This document shows, in pieces, positions 7,303 to 16,201 of a stretch of 40,667 nt of DNA. The translations under genes were made by a program, and so were the position numbers. Source of the DNA: Rhodopseudomonas sp. BR0M22 (GTDB lineage: Bacteria > Pseudomonadota > Alphaproteobacteria > Rhizobiales > Xanthobacteraceae); the NCBI RefSeq assembly GCF_010907035.1, contig NZ_QUMK01000052.1, positions 1 through 40,667 of the forward strand, given 5' to 3'. Numbering within the stretch: the first letter of the stretch is position 1; each line of letters opens with the position of its first letter. The notes under the pieces are model-generated. The model ran no database searches, was not told the DNA's origin, and saw only the letters and a program-made list of their open reading frames with translations.

Positions 7303-7583
7303 GGTACACCTCCTGCTTTCGTCGAAGGCAAAACTACGGAAAGTACCGCTGCCCGCATTGCGCCGGATCAATTTTGCCGGGCCGCGGCTACAACCAAGAA
7401 CCGATTAGTTCCATGTAGTTAGCTGTTTATTAAACGGGTTTTTGCGCTCGCTGGGGCGGTCTTGGCGGCTTTACTCACCGTGTTGTGAATTCATCGCGAC
7501 GATCATCTCATGACCGGGCCCGCGTACCGCGAGCTGTGCAGCACGCGCAGAGCAACACCACGTCGCGCCTCTCGATCGCGGCG

Positions 7584-8609
7584 TCAGGCCGGCTTCAGGC
7601 GGTAATGACTGACGCCCCACTCGTCGCCGTCGGCGTAGCCGAACAGGCCGGAAGTGGCGAGGAAGAACCAGCGCCAGCGCCGCATCCACAGCGCGGTGTC
7701 GTCGCCGTAGACCGGCCGCAGGATCGTTTCGATATCACCCCGGTGACGATCGAAATTGACCAGCCAGTCTTCCGCCGTCCGCTGGTAGTGACGACCGCTC
7801 CAGCGCCATTGCTCGTCGATCTTGAACAGATCGGCATATTGCTGGATCAGCCGGTGGCTCGGCATCACTCCCCCGGTGAAGAAGTGCTGTGCGATCCAGT
7901 CGGCGCGATCGGCGCGGTCGAACAGATAGGCGCCGCGGCGATGGCTGAAGATATGCATGAAGAACAGCCCGTCCGGCTTCAGCCAGCCGCGGATCCGGGT
8001 CATTAGCTTGCGCCAGTTCATCATGTGCTCGAACATCTCGACCGAGACCACCCGGTCGAATGTCTCGTTGGGATCGAAGTCGTTCATATCGCAGGTAACG
8101 ACGCGCAAGTTGGTCAACCGCCGCGCAGCCGCTTCGGCTTCGATGTACTGACGCTGCGACGCCGAGTTCGACACCGACAGGATGCGCGCGCCGGGGAAGC
8201 GCTGGGCCATCGCCAGTGACAGCGAACCCCAGCCGCAACCGAGTTCGAGGATCGCCTGGCCGTCGCGCAGATCGGCGTGCTCGATCGTCAGCCGCAGCGC
8301 CTCCGCCTCGGCCTGCGCCAGATCGGTCTCGGCCTCGCGATAATAGCAGGACGAGTATTTGCGATGCGGCCCGAGCACCTTGCCGAAAAACGCCGCCGGC
8401 ACTTCGTAATGCTGGGCGTTGGCCGCATCGGTGTGTTCGGCCACCGCCCGCTCGGCCATCGCCTGCGCGAATGCGGCGTCGGTCGCCGGATTGCCCTGCG
8501 CCATCGTGGCGGCGGTCCGCGCGCACAGCGCCCTGATACCGAGGCGGATCACCGCGTCCGGCAGCGGCACCCGCTCGGCGATGTCGATCAGCGAGGAAAG
8601 CGCGGTCAT
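7584..8609 (-). CDS. Cyclopropane-fatty-acid-synthase-like SAM methyltransferase
   Basis: This 341-residue class I SAM-dependent methyltransferase belongs to the CFA synthase/coclaurine N-methyltransferase superfamily. The SAM motif LELGCGWGS is at residues 121-129, and QHYEVPAAFF near residue 66 is the substrate-side signature of the family. The usual helical N-terminus is present and there is no signal peptide. Its ATG overlaps the stop of the DUF1295 gene by 4 bp (ATGA), so translation is tightly coupled. In other proteobacteria this pair occurs in clusters that modify unsaturated membrane fatty acids, often under photo-oxidative stress regulators. A lipid substrate is therefore likely, though an amine methyltransferase cannot be excluded. 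Confidence 0.85.
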   Translation of the reverse strand: MTALSSLIDIAERVPLPDAVIRLGIRALCARTAATMAQGNPATDAAFAQAMAERAVAEHTDAANAQHYEVPAAFFGKVLGPHRKYSSCYYREAETDLAQAEAEALRLTIEHADLRDGQAILELGCGWGSLSLAMAQRFPGARILSVSNSASQRQYIEAEAAARRLTNLRVVTCDMNDFDPNETFDRVVSVEMFEHMMNWRKLMTRIRGWLKPDGLFFMHIFSHRRGAYLFDRADRADWIAQHFFTGGVMPSHRLIQQYADLFKIDEQWRWSGRHYQRTAEDWLVNFDRHRGDIETILRPVYGDDTALWMRRWRWFFLATSGLFGYADGDEWGVSHYRLKPA

Positions 8610-9433
8610 GATGCGTCTGGGCGCCGGGGCGGTAGCGGAAAGAACATCGAGGTGCGGGCCTGATAATCGCGATAACGGTCACCGCGCGATTTCAGCATCT
8701 GTTCTTCGAGCGGTGGAATGCCGGTGACGTACACCAGGATCCAGTACATGAACAGCGGCGCCAGCAGCGCCGCGTACCCCCAGAGATAAGATAGCGGCTC
8801 GGCGAACGGGATCGCGATCACCGGATAGGCCAGCCAGCCGAACCACTGGAAGAAGTAGTTCGGATGCCGCGACCAGCCCCACAGACCGGCGTCGCACACC
8901 TTGCCCTTGTTGGCCGGGTCTTCGCGGAACGCCTTGAGCTGGGAGTCGGCCAGCCCCTCCCCGGCGATCGCGGCGATCAGAATCAGCACGCCGAGATAGT
9001 CCTGCAGCCGCAGGCCGCCTGCCGGCGCATGGGCGGCGACGAAGATCGCAAACACCAGCGGGATCGTGCCGTAGGCCTGGTTCTGCAGGAAGAAGAACAT
9101 CTTCTTCGGCGCGTCCGCACCCCACTGGGCCGCATAGGCGGCATAGCGCGGATCGTCGGTGATGTGCCGGGTGCGGGCCGCGATGTGCGAGCCGAGCCGG
9201 AGCGACCACGCCGCGACCAGCACCGCCACCAGCCATTGCCGCGCATCGGGCGCCGCGCCGCCAATCGGCCACAGCGCAGCGGCTGCGCCGGTGAGCCCGA
9301 GCGAGAACGTCCAGATAGTGTCGACCCAGCCGGAATTGCCGGTCCGCTGCTGCACCACCCAGGCACCCGCCATCAACGCCGCCAGCGCCACCGCGATTGC
9401 CGCCATCGCCCCGAGATACATACCCGTCATCAT
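8606..9433 (-). CDS. DUF1295 integral membrane oxidoreductase-like protein
   Basis: This 275-residue polytopic membrane protein belongs to the DUF1295/steroid 5-alpha-reductase-like family. Hydrophobic segments are visible near residues 5-25, 34-57, 69-84, 111-131, 140-160 and 201-243. The family signature GLWGWSRHPNYFFQW, a cofactor-binding region related to isoprenylcysteine methyltransferases, lies around residue 188. The start at 9433 (MMTGMYLGAM) follows GGGTGG; the frame stays open to 9538 but that stretch is not membrane-like. It is the first gene of a two-gene operon with the CFA-like methyltransferase, and may reduce or otherwise modify the same lipid. Confidence 0.85.
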   Translation of the reverse strand: MMTGMYLGAMAAIAVALAALMAGAWVVQQRTGNSGWVDTIWTFSLGLTGAAAALWPIGGAAPDARQWLVAVLVAAWSLRLGSHIAARTRHITDDPRYAAYAAQWGADAPKKMFFFLQNQAYGTIPLVFAIFVAAHAPAGGLRLQDYLGVLILIAAIAGEGLADSQLKAFREDPANKGKVCDAGLWGWSRHPNYFFQWFGWLAYPVIAIPFAEPLSYLWGYAALLAPLFMYWILVYVTGIPPLEEQMLKSRGDRYRDYQARTSMFFPLPPRRPDAS

Positions 9434-9613
9434 CCACCCATCGTTCGACTGCCATGCTGGGCCGGCAGATACGTGCCGGACCGCTTCGGCGTTTCGATTC
9501 GAGTTCCCGCGCGATGCGGAAGCGGATAACCGTCGCAACGGCTTTCTTCCGCGCCGTGCTGTGCCATATTGGGTGAAACAGCCGCTTCCGGCAAACCGGA
9601 GACCGAACCGACG

Positions 9614-10633
9614 ATGGCTTCAGGCCCTTCCCCGCGCCACGCGATGGAGATCGAACTCGACAAGCTGTCGTCGCCGCGAATCTTCCTGGTGCGGATGCTG
9701 GTATTCCTGGTGCTGTGCGCGCTGATCGTGGTGGTGCTGTACAAGCAGGTGCTGGCCGCGTTCATGGCCAATCCCGGGCTCAACGGCCTGATCGGCACGG
9801 TGCTGCTGATCGGCATCGTGCTGGCCTTCCGCCAGGTGATCCGGCTGTATCCGGAGGTCGCCTGGGTCAACAGTTTCCGCATCAGCGATCCCGGGCTGGC
9901 GCTCGACCGGCGGCCGAGCCTGCTGGCGCCGATGGCGGCGATTCTGGGCGGTGAACGCTCCGGGCGAATCGCGATCTCGCCGCAGACGATGCGGCACCTG
10001 CTCGACTCGATCGCCACCCGGCTCGACGAGGCGCGCGACATCTCGCGCTACATGACCGGCCTGCTGGTGTTCCTCGGCCTGCTCGGGACGTTCTGGGGCC
10101 TGATCGAAACCGTCGGCTCGATCGGCGGGGTGATCGGCAGCCTGAAGGTCACCGGCGACGCCGGCTCGCTGTTCGACACGCTGAAGGAGGGCCTCGCCGC
10201 CCCGCTCGGCGGTATGGGAATCTCGTTCTCGTCGTCGCTGTTCGGTCTCGCCGGCTCGCTGATCCTCGGCTTCCTCGATCTGCAATCCAGTCAGGCCCAG
10301 AACCGGTTCTACACCGATCTCGAAGACTGGCTGGCCTCGACGGTGCGCAGTTCGGCCGGCGACGGCGCGCTCGCCGGCAGCGCCGACCTGCAGGCCGCGC
10401 TGGAGCGGCTGCGGCTGACGCTGGAAGACGGCAGCGCCAACCGCGCCACCACCGCCGCGATGGCCAACCTCGCCAACGCGATCCAGAGCCTGGTGGCGCA
10501 TATGCGCAACGAACAGCAGATGATCCGCGAATGGGCCGACGCCCAGGGCGAGCAGAACCGCGAGATCAAGGAGCTGTTGTCCGCCCTGGTGCAACGGCCG
10601 GAGAAGAACCTGCGCGAGCCGGAGAAGAACTGA
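9614..10633 (+). CDS. MotA/TolQ/ExbB-like proton-channel protein
   Basis: This 339-residue inner-membrane protein has four helices (about 23-45, 55-73, 146-170 and 198-222) in the MotA-type arrangement, with a cytoplasmic loop between the second and third. The segment LLGTFWGLIETVGSI (156-170) is typical of the conserved MotA/TolQ/ExbB channel helix. A long cytoplasmic helical tail (230-339) follows. The ATG at 9614 is used, with GGAG 12 bp upstream; a TTG at 9569 would extend it by 15 residues. It overlaps the next gene by one base (TGATG). No flagellar or Tol genes adjoin, so it is a stand-alone ion-driven motor pair of unknown cargo. Confidence 0.82.
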   Translation: MASGPSPRHAMEIELDKLSSPRIFLVRMLVFLVLCALIVVVLYKQVLAAFMANPGLNGLIGTVLLIGIVLAFRQVIRLYPEVAWVNSFRISDPGLALDRRPSLLAPMAAILGGERSGRIAISPQTMRHLLDSIATRLDEARDISRYMTGLLVFLGLLGTFWGLIETVGSIGGVIGSLKVTGDAGSLFDTLKEGLAAPLGGMGISFSSSLFGLAGSLILGFLDLQSSQAQNRFYTDLEDWLASTVRSSAGDGALAGSADLQAALERLRLTLEDGSANRATTAAMANLANAIQSLVAHMRNEQQMIREWADAQGEQNREIKELLSALVQRPEKNLREPEKN

Positions 10634-11658
10634 TGGCGCTGGCCCGCGGTCGCCGGCACGAATCCGGCTTCAATTATTGGCCGGGCTTTGTCGATGCGCT
10701 GTCGACGCTGATTCTCGGCATCGTGTTCCTGCTCACCGTGTTTCTGGTGGTGCAGTTCTTCCTGTCGCAGGAGGTCACCGGCAAGGACAAGGCGCTGGCC
10801 GAGCTGAACGCCAAGATCGCCCAGCTCAACGACATCCTGTCGCTGGAGAAGCTCGGCAAGCTCAATCTCGAGGAGCAGCTCGCGCAGATGCGCGCCGGGC
10901 TGTCGGCCGCCGAGAGCGAGCGCGACCGCGTCAAGGGCCTGTACGCCGGCCTCGCCGGGGCCGGCAACGATGCCGCCGGCCGCGCCGGCGAACTGGGCAA
11001 GGCGCTGGATTCGGAAAAGCAGATCTCGGCCCGCGCACTGGCGCAGGTCGAGGTGCTGAACCAGCAGATCGCAGCATTGCGCCGCCAGCTCGCCGCGCTC
11101 GAAGATGCGCTCGACGCCTCGGAGAAGCGCGGCAAGGAATCCCAGAACAAGATCGCCGATCTCGGCCAGCGCCTGAACGTCGCGCTGGCGCAGCGGGTGC
11201 AGGAGCTGTCGCGCTACCGCTCGGAGTTCTTCGGGCGGCTGCGCGCCATCCTGGGCGACCGGCCCGACATCCGAATCGTCGGCGACCGCTTCGTGTTCCA
11301 GTCCGAAGTGTTCTTCGACACCGGCCAGGCGGTGCTGCTGCCGGAAGGCCGCGCCGAGCTCGACAAGGTGGCTGATGCGCTGAAGGAGCTCGACAAGAAG
11401 ATCCCGTCCGAAATCCCCTGGGTGGTGCGGGTCGACGGCCATACCGACAAGCGGCCGATTACGGGGAGTTTCAAATCGAACTGGGAGCTGTCCAGCGCGC
11501 GGGCGATTTCGGTGGTGCAGTACCTGATTTCACTCGGCGTGCCCGCGCAACGACTGGTCGCCGCCGGCTTCGCCGAATTCCAGCCGCTCGACACCGCCGA
11601 CACCGAAGACGCCTACAAGCGCAACCGGCGGATCGAACTGAAGCTGACGGAGCGGTGA
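10633..11658 (+). CDS. MotB/OmpA-like peptidoglycan-binding partner protein
   Basis: This 341-residue protein has a single N-terminal membrane helix (about 22-44), preceded by the motif YWPGFVDALSTL whose Asp21 is placed like the proton-carrying aspartate of MotB. A long coiled coil (about 48-190, rich in A, L, E, K and Q) spans the periplasm, and a C-terminal OmpA domain follows (about 215-341). That domain contains FFDTGQAVLLPEGRAEL, DGHTDKRPI and YKRNRRIEL, which bind peptidoglycan. The gene starts within the stop codon of the MotA-like gene, so the two are made together. The coiled coil is far longer than in TolR or ExbD and distinguishes the pair from classical MotAB. Confidence 0.85.
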   Translation: MALARGRRHESGFNYWPGFVDALSTLILGIVFLLTVFLVVQFFLSQEVTGKDKALAELNAKIAQLNDILSLEKLGKLNLEEQLAQMRAGLSAAESERDRVKGLYAGLAGAGNDAAGRAGELGKALDSEKQISARALAQVEVLNQQIAALRRQLAALEDALDASEKRGKESQNKIADLGQRLNVALAQRVQELSRYRSEFFGRLRAILGDRPDIRIVGDRFVFQSEVFFDTGQAVLLPEGRAELDKVADALKELDKKIPSEIPWVVRVDGHTDKRPITGSFKSNWELSSARAISVVQYLISLGVPAQRLVAAGFAEFQPLDTADTEDAYKRNRRIELKLTER

Positions 11659-11683
11659 AATTGGCGGCTCTCCACCTCTGGTT

Positions 11684-11790
11684 CGTCATTTCCGGGCGCT
11701 CGCATAGCGAGCGAACCCGGAATCTCGATCGGTGCGCGTGTCAGTTTCCGGGTTCGCGCGCAGCTGCGCTGCGCCCGCCCCGGAATGACG
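11684..11790. repeat. Palindromic intergenic repeat (CGTCAT/ATGACG family)
   Basis: It starts CGTCATTTCCGGGCGCTCGCATAGCGAGCG and ends GCCCCGGAATGACG, with inner hairpins GCTCGCATAGCGAGC and GCGCAGCTGCGCTGCGC. It fills nearly the whole gap between the OmpA-like gene and the acetyltransferase. The arms are related to the other repeats in this window but the interior differs. Confidence 0.75.
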
Positions 11791-11806
11791 GCACTTGGTG
11801 AAGGCG

Positions 11807-12250
11807 ATGCCCAGCTTCACCCTCCGCCCCTACACCGAAGCTGACGAAGACCCCGCGATCGCGCTGTGGCTGCGGACCTGGCAGCTCGCCTATCCCGCGA
11901 TCGACTTCACCAAGCGGGTCGAGTGGTGGCGCGAGCGCTGGCGTAACGAACTGGTGCCGCAGGCGGCGATCATCGTCGCCGCGCAGGACCACACGCTCAT
12001 CGGCTTCGTCACCATCGATGCAGCCGGCTATCTCGACCAGCTCGTGGTCGAGCCCGAACACTGGGGCAGAGGCGTCGCCGAGGCGCTGGTGGATGAGGCT
12101 AAGCGGCGCTCGCCCACCGAGGTCACCCTCAAGGTCAACGCCGACAACTACCGCGCCATCAAATTCTACCGCCGCAACGGCTTCGCGGTGACAGGAGAAG
12201 AGCTCAACAGCTCCGGCCGGCCGGTGCTGAACATGCTGTGGCGGCCGTGA
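11807..12250 (+). CDS. GNAT-family N-acetyltransferase
   Basis: The 147-residue product is a single GNAT domain. The acetyl-CoA pyrophosphate loop reads EPEHWGRGVAEALV (about residues 82-95), following the strand YLDQLVVEP, and the late motif NYRAIKFYRRNGF with a final beta strand is complete. ATG 11807 is chosen; in-frame TTG 11795 and GTG 11798 would add a few residues and have no better ribosome site. The substrate cannot be told from sequence. The gene stands alone between a palindromic repeat and a toxin-antitoxin pair. Confidence 0.83.
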   Translation: MPSFTLRPYTEADEDPAIALWLRTWQLAYPAIDFTKRVEWWRERWRNELVPQAAIIVAAQDHTLIGFVTIDAAGYLDQLVVEPEHWGRGVAEALVDEAKRRSPTEVTLKVNADNYRAIKFYRRNGFAVTGEELNSSGRPVLNMLWRP

Positions 12251-12287
12251 GCTTCCGCATGCCGCCGGGAATTGCTAGTCTCGTGCG

Positions 12288-12515
12288 ATGACCAAGCTGC
12301 TCGATCAAGCGCTGGAAGTGGCCCGCAGTCTTCCTGCCGAACTGCAGGACGACATTGCACGGGTGGTGCTGCAGCTTACCGGCGACGATGACGCCGTCGT
12401 CGGTTTGTCGGACGATGAGCGGGCCGCCATCGAACGCTCGAAAGCCGCAGCCAAGCGCGGAGCCTTCGCAGCAGACGAGGATGTCCGCGCGCTGTGGGCC
12501 AAGTACGACCTGTGA
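12288..12515 (+). CDS. Antitoxin of a ParE/RelE-type module
   Basis: This 75-residue acidic protein has a helical N-terminus (LDQALEVARSLPAELQDDIAR) and an acidic C-terminal half ending ALWAKYDL, which should wrap the toxin. The phrase GLSDDERAAIERSKAAAKRG is common in small antitoxins paired with ParE toxins. Its stop codon overlaps the toxin GTG start (GTGA), the standard coupled arrangement. It has no recognisable ribbon-helix-helix or AbrB domain, so DNA-binding autoregulation is uncertain. Confidence 0.78.
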   Translation: MTKLLDQALEVARSLPAELQDDIARVVLQLTGDDDAVVGLSDDERAAIERSKAAAKRGAFAADEDVRALWAKYDL

Positions 12516-12805
12516 AGGTCCGCTTCACTGAGCCGGCCCTTGCCGATCTCAGTGCCGTTCTTGCCTATATTGCCGAATACTCGCCGCACGGCGCAAAGCT
12601 TGTCCAAGCGCGGATTCGAACCGCGATCGAACTGCTTCGAACGCATCCGAGAGTCGGAACGCGGACAAGCGATGCCACGGTCCGGCGTTTGGTCACGACA
12701 CCCTATCCGTATCTAATCTTCTACGAGGTCGGCGCAGACGAGATCATCATCCATGCCGTCCGCCATGCGGCGCGAGATCCGAATCTCCCCGGCCGATCGA
12801 AGTAG
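12512..12805 (+). CDS. ParE/RelE-superfamily toxin
   Basis: This 97-residue protein starts VKVRFTEPALADLSAVLAYI, the typical ParE opening, and continues with the central RIRTAIELLRTHPRVGTR and the C-terminal PYLIFYEVGADEIIIHAVRHAAR. The RHAAR-type ending is usual for the family. The GTG at 12512 overlaps the antitoxin stop by 4 bp; the ATG at 12494 lies inside the antitoxin and adds six residues. ParE members poison gyrase and RelE members cleave mRNA; sequence resemblance here is closer to ParE. It ends 7 bp from the convergent ABC transporter stop. Confidence 0.85.
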   Translation: MKVRFTEPALADLSAVLAYIAEYSPHGAKLVQARIRTAIELLRTHPRVGTRTSDATVRRLVTTPYPYLIFYEVGADEIIIHAVRHAARDPNLPGRSK

Positions 12806-12812
12806 AGGCGAA

Positions 12813-14717
12813 CTACGCCGCCTCGAACTGCAGCTTGGCGAGGCGGGCGTAGAGGCCGCCGCGGGCGACGAGTTGGGCGTGGGTGCCCTGTTCGACAATG
12901 CGGCCGTGCTCCATCACCATGATGCGGTCGCACGACAGCACGGTGGCGAGCCGATGCGCGATCACCAGTGTGGTGCGGTCGCGCATCAACTGCTGCAGCG
13001 CGGTCTGCACCAGCACTTCGCTTTCGGCGTCGAGCGACGACGTCGCCTCGTCGAGCAGCAGCAGCGGCGCATCGCGCAGGATCGCGCGGGCAATGGCGAT
13101 GCGCTGGCGCTGGCCGCCGGACAGCGTCACGCCGCGCTCGCCGAGCATGGTGTCGAACCCCTCCGGCAGGCGCGAGATGAACTCTGTGGCGTGGGCCTGC
13201 TGAGCGGCGCGCTCGACGTCGAGTTCGCTGGCATCATCGCGGCCGAACCGGATGTTGTCGCGCGCGGTCGCGGCGAACACCACCGAGTCCTGCGGCACCA
13301 GCGCGATCCGCTCGCGCACCGCCTGCGGATCGGCCGCGTTGATGGCGACCCCGTCGAGCGAGATCGTGCCCGAGATCGGATCGTAGAACCGCAGCAATAG
13401 ATGAAACAGCGTGCTCTTGCCGGCGCCGGAGGGGCCGACGATCGCGACCTTCTCGCCCGCGCGGATGCTCAGCGACAAGCCGTCGAGCGCCAGGAAGTCC
13501 GGCCGGGTCGGATAGGAGAAGCTGACATTGTCGAACACCACCTCGCCGCGCACCGGCATCGGCAGCGCTTTGGGCTGCGCCGGCGCGGCGATCTGGGGCT
13601 TGACGCGGAGAATTTCGAACAACCGCTCCGCCGCACCCGAGGCCGCCGAGACTTCGCCCCACACTTCGCTGAGCTGGCCGAGGCTGGAAGCTGCGAACAC
13701 CGCGTAGAGGATGAACTGACCGAGCCGGCCCGGCGACATGATGCCGGTGGCGACGTCATGCGATCCGACCCACAGGATCGCCACCACGCTGGCGAATACG
13801 ATGAAGATGATGATCGCGGTGAGCAGCGCCCGCGCTCCGGTCGAGCTGCGCGCCGCCTCGTAGGACTCTTCGACCGCACCGCCGAACCGCGCATTGGCGA
13901 CCCGCTCGTTGGTGTAGGCCTGCACGGTGCGGATCGCGCCGACCAGTTCCGACGCATAGGCGGAGGCGTCGGCGAGCGTGTCCTGCGCGTTGCGCGACAG
14001 CCGCCGCACCCAGCGACCGAACGCCACCAGCGGGATCACGATCAGCGGAATCGCCGCCAGCACGAAGCCGGACAGCCGCGGGCTCGACACCACCATCATC
14101 GAGATCGCGCCGACGAACAGCAGCATGTTGCGCAGCGCGATCGACACCGAGGCGCCGACGGCGGATTTGATCTGGGTGGTGTCGGCGGTCAGCCGCGAGA
14201 TCAGCTCGCCGCTGCGCGCTGAATCGAAGAAGGCCGGCGACAGTGCGGTCAGATGCCGGAACACGTCGCGGCGAACGTCGGCGACGATCCGCTCGCCGAT
14301 CGTCATGACCAGATAATAACGCGCCGCGCTGGCGATCGCGAGCACCGCGACGACGCCGAGCATCACGGTGAAATAGCCGTTGATCAGCGCGACGCCTTCG
14401 GCGCTGAATCCGAAATCGATCAGCCGCCGAACCGCGACCGGCACCACCAGCGTGGTCGCCGCAGCAACGATCAGCGCGATCAGCGCCAGCGCCGCACGCC
14501 CCCGATAGCGCGCCACATAAGGCATCAGCTCGAGCAACGGCTTCAGCCGGCTGCGCTTGACGACCGCCGCGACCTCCTCGACCTGGCTGGCGTCGGCATC
14601 TGCCCGTAGCGTGCCGGTCCGCGGACCGACATTCTCGGTCGCGGCGATCGCGTCCAGCGACAGACTGATCGCCGATGCGTCGGCGTTGGAGCTCTGCGGT
14701 TTGTTCGGTGATGTCAT
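12813..14717 (-). CDS. MsbA-type ABC exporter (fused permease-ATPase)
   Basis: This 634-residue half-transporter works as a homodimer in the inner membrane. A polar N-terminal extension of about 70 residues precedes six membrane helices (about 75-360), and the nucleotide-binding domain fills the C-terminal third. Walker A is GPSGAGKST (about 427-435), the signature is LSGGQRQR (about 530), Walker [13 protein letters not shown] follows, and the switch His lies in [10 protein letters not shown]. All catalytic motifs are intact. The ATG at 14717 gives the plausible start ([11 protein letters not shown]); the frame extends to 14912 without a ribosome site. The family includes lipid A, glycan and drug exporters, and the substrate is not evident. 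It diverges from rpmE. Confidence 0.9.
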   Translation of the reverse strand: MTSPNKPQSSNADASAISLSLDAIAATENVGPRTGTLRADADASQVEEVAAVVKRSRLKPLLELMPYVARYRGRAALALIALIVAAATTLVVPVAVRRLIDFGFSAEGVALINGYFTVMLGVVAVLAIASAARYYLVMTIGERIVADVRRDVFRHLTALSPAFFDSARSGELISRLTADTTQIKSAVGASVSIALRNMLLFVGAISMMVVSSPRLSGFVLAAIPLIVIPLVAFGRWVRRLSRNAQDTLADASAYASELVGAIRTVQAYTNERVANARFGGAVEESYEAARSSTGARALLTAIIIFIVFASVVAILWVGSHDVATGIMSPGRLGQFILYAVFAASSLGQLSEVWGEVSAASGAAERLFEILRVKPQIAAPAQPKALPMPVRGEVVFDNVSFSYPTRPDFLALDGLSLSIRAGEKVAIVGPSGAGKSTLFHLLLRFYDPISGTISLDGVAINAADPQAVRERIALVPQDSVVFAATARDNIRFGRDDASELDVERAAQQAHATEFISRLPEGFDTMLGERGVTLSGGQRQRIAIARAILRDAPLLLLDEATSSLDAESEVLVQTALQQLMRDRTTLVIAHRLATVLSCDRIMVMEHGRIVEQGTHAQLVARGGLYARLAKLQFEAA

Positions 14718-14914
14718 TCGAAACTGCCAAGTCGATGAAGACGCTTCAGCGGGCACCACATAGGCCGCAATCGCCGCGGGTGGCAAATCCGGGACACCCC
14801 GGTCACCTGATCGTGTGCGGTGCCTTGTGCAGGCGGCATTGCTGGGATATAGAGCCCGGCAAATTCGCCCGAAATCATCGCGATGCAGGCGCCGGCGAGC
14901 GCAAGGGATCACCC

Positions 14915-15142
14915 ATGAAGACCGAAATTCATCCGGACTATCATACCATTACCGTCGTCATGACCGACGGAACCGAGTACCAGACGCGGTCGACCTGGGG
15001 CAAGGAAGGCGACAAGCTGAACCTCGACATCGACCCGAAGTCGCACCCGGCGTGGACCGGCGGCACCCAGCAGGTGCTCGACCGCGGCGGCCGTGTGTCG
15101 CGCTTCCAGAAGAAGTTCTCGGGCTTCCTCAAGAAGGATTGA
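14915..15142 (+). CDS. rpmE: Ribosomal protein bL31
   Basis: This 75-residue protein matches alphaproteobacterial bL31 throughout: [20 protein letters not shown] at the start, [20 protein letters not shown] in the middle and DRGGRVSRF near the end. It binds the large subunit near the central protuberance. The cysteines that bind zinc in C+ forms are absent, so this is the zinc-independent type. AAGGGA precedes the ATG. An intrinsic terminator with a GGGGCGTTTT end follows 54 bp after the stop, so it is a monocistronic gene. Confidence 0.97.
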   Translation: MKTEIHPDYHTITVVMTDGTEYQTRSTWGKEGDKLNLDIDPKSHPAWTGGTQQVLDRGGRVSRFQKKFSGFLKKD

Positions 15143-15195
15143 GCCGGCGCCGGCATTCGCCGGCCGCTCGCGCTCTCGAACAGACCAGATACGAC

Positions 15196-15223
15196 AAACG
15201 CCCTGCTCACGCGGGGCGTTTTG
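15196..15223 (+). terminator. Intrinsic terminator of rpmE
   Basis: AAACGCCC and GGGGCGTT pair around a TGCTCACGC loop, and the right arm runs into TTTT. The hairpin lies 54 bp after the bL31 stop codon. Confidence 0.75.
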
Positions 15224-15345
15224 CGTTGGCGGATCGGGCCGTGATCACCGGTCCGGACGGGGACCGCGCCGTGCGGCCGTTCAAAACGACAATGGCCGGG
15301 ACGAACCCGGCCAGTGCGACTGCAAAAAGTGCAACTTAAGGGGCG

Positions 15346-15855
15346 TCAGTTCTCGAACGCCGCCTTGAGCATGTTGAGATGCGGCACCAGCGGATTGCCG
15401 ACCGCGATCGGCTCCGGCGGGGTGTGCATGCTGGAATCCAGCCGACGGATCCGGCTTTGCAGGCTCATCGACCGCGCGATCAGCGATTGCAGCTGTTCCG
15501 GCAGCCGTTCCAGCACGTCCGGCGCGCCGGGATCGGCGGCGGAAAGCTTCACTTTGGTCTTTTCGCGATTGGCCTGGATCAGCGTCATCTCGCCTTCCTT
15601 GACGGCCCGGTGCAACAGCAACCAGGAGGCGAGCTGCATCAACCGGGTGGTCAGGCGCATGCTCTCGGTGGCGTAAGTCAGGCTGACGGCCCGGTCGAGC
15701 TGTTTGGCCTCGGCACGGCCGGCCCCATCGAGATAGGCGGCGGTCTCCTCGACCAGGTCCATCCCCTCCCGAAACAGGGCCGTGAACGCTGCCGAACTGG
15801 TCAGCCGCTCGCTGAGCACCACCAAGGCGGCTTCGCCCTGCGCGACTTCAGACAT
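15346..15855 (-). CDS. rcdA: RcdA-like (DUF1465) regulator of CtrA degradation
   Basis: The 169-residue all-helical protein belongs to DUF1465, the family of Caulobacter RcdA (about 176 residues), an adaptor that helps ClpXP degrade the cell-cycle regulator CtrA. Recognisable features are the N-terminal SSAAFTALFREGMDLVEETAAYLDG helix pair, RLTTRLMQLASWLLLHRAVKEGEM, and the conserved C-terminal region VGNPLVPHLNMLKAAFE. The start at 15855 has GAGG upstream; a TTG two codons earlier is possible. In Caulobacter RcdA needs CpdR to act, and a CpdR homologue is encoded about 15 kb away in this window. Cytoplasmic. Confidence 0.85.
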   Translation of the reverse strand: MSEVAQGEAALVVLSERLTSSAAFTALFREGMDLVEETAAYLDGAGRAEAKQLDRAVSLTYATESMRLTTRLMQLASWLLLHRAVKEGEMTLIQANREKTKVKLSAADPGAPDVLERLPEQLQSLIARSMSLQSRIRRLDSSMHTPPEPIAVGNPLVPHLNMLKAAFEN

Positions 15856-16058
15856 GATCAACGCCTCACACTACCGTGTACTTCTACCGGCTACGCGAAG
15901 CTGCGCGCCGGCTTATGATGAACAAATCATTACGCCACGCTCGCCCGGAGTCCAGCGGACCCGCGCGCAAAGGTTAACGTAGCTTCAGATACAGCATTGT
16001 GGCGGTCAATGACCAAAGCGTGACGCCGGCACTGCGGACGATCCCGAGGCCAAAAAAG

Positions 16059-16081
16059 AGCCGCCGTTTCCGGCGGCTTTT
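16059..16081 (-). terminator. Intrinsic terminator (leftward transcript, possibly bidirectional)
   Basis: AGCCGCCG and CGGCGGCT form a perfect 8-bp stem with a 4-nt loop. Read on the minus strand the hairpin is followed by CTTTTTTGG, and on the plus strand by TTT, so the better terminator is leftward. It lies 195 bp beyond the stop of the DUF1192 gene and 204 bp before the rcdA start. Confidence 0.7.
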
Positions 16082-16175
16082 AAGTTGATAACAGGGAGGC
16101 GTCAAAACAGAGTGGACAGGAGCCACTCGGTCCAAAGATGGACATCCACAGTAATAAGCGGGAAAGCTTAATCGG

Positions 16176-16201
16176 GCGTAAACGAGCGGATTTGTTTACG
16201 C
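16176..16201. promoter_or_regulatory. Dyad GCGTAAAC-N10-GTTTACGC downstream of the DUF1192 gene
   Basis: Perfect 8-bp arms surround a 10-nt centre in the non-coding stretch 15856-16275. In a leftward transcript it would fold into a hairpin; as DNA it could bind a dimeric regulator. The rest of this 420-bp gap holds the terminator at 16059-16081 and, presumably, the rcdA promoter, with nothing else recognised. Confidence 0.4.

Noticed and set aside
9614-11658. Zorya-like anti-phage system (ZorA/ZorB resemblance)
   Set aside because: The MotA-like and OmpA-like pair recalls ZorAB, but no ZorC, ZorD or ZorE gene is adjacent and the neighbours are lipid-modification, GNAT and toxin-antitoxin genes.
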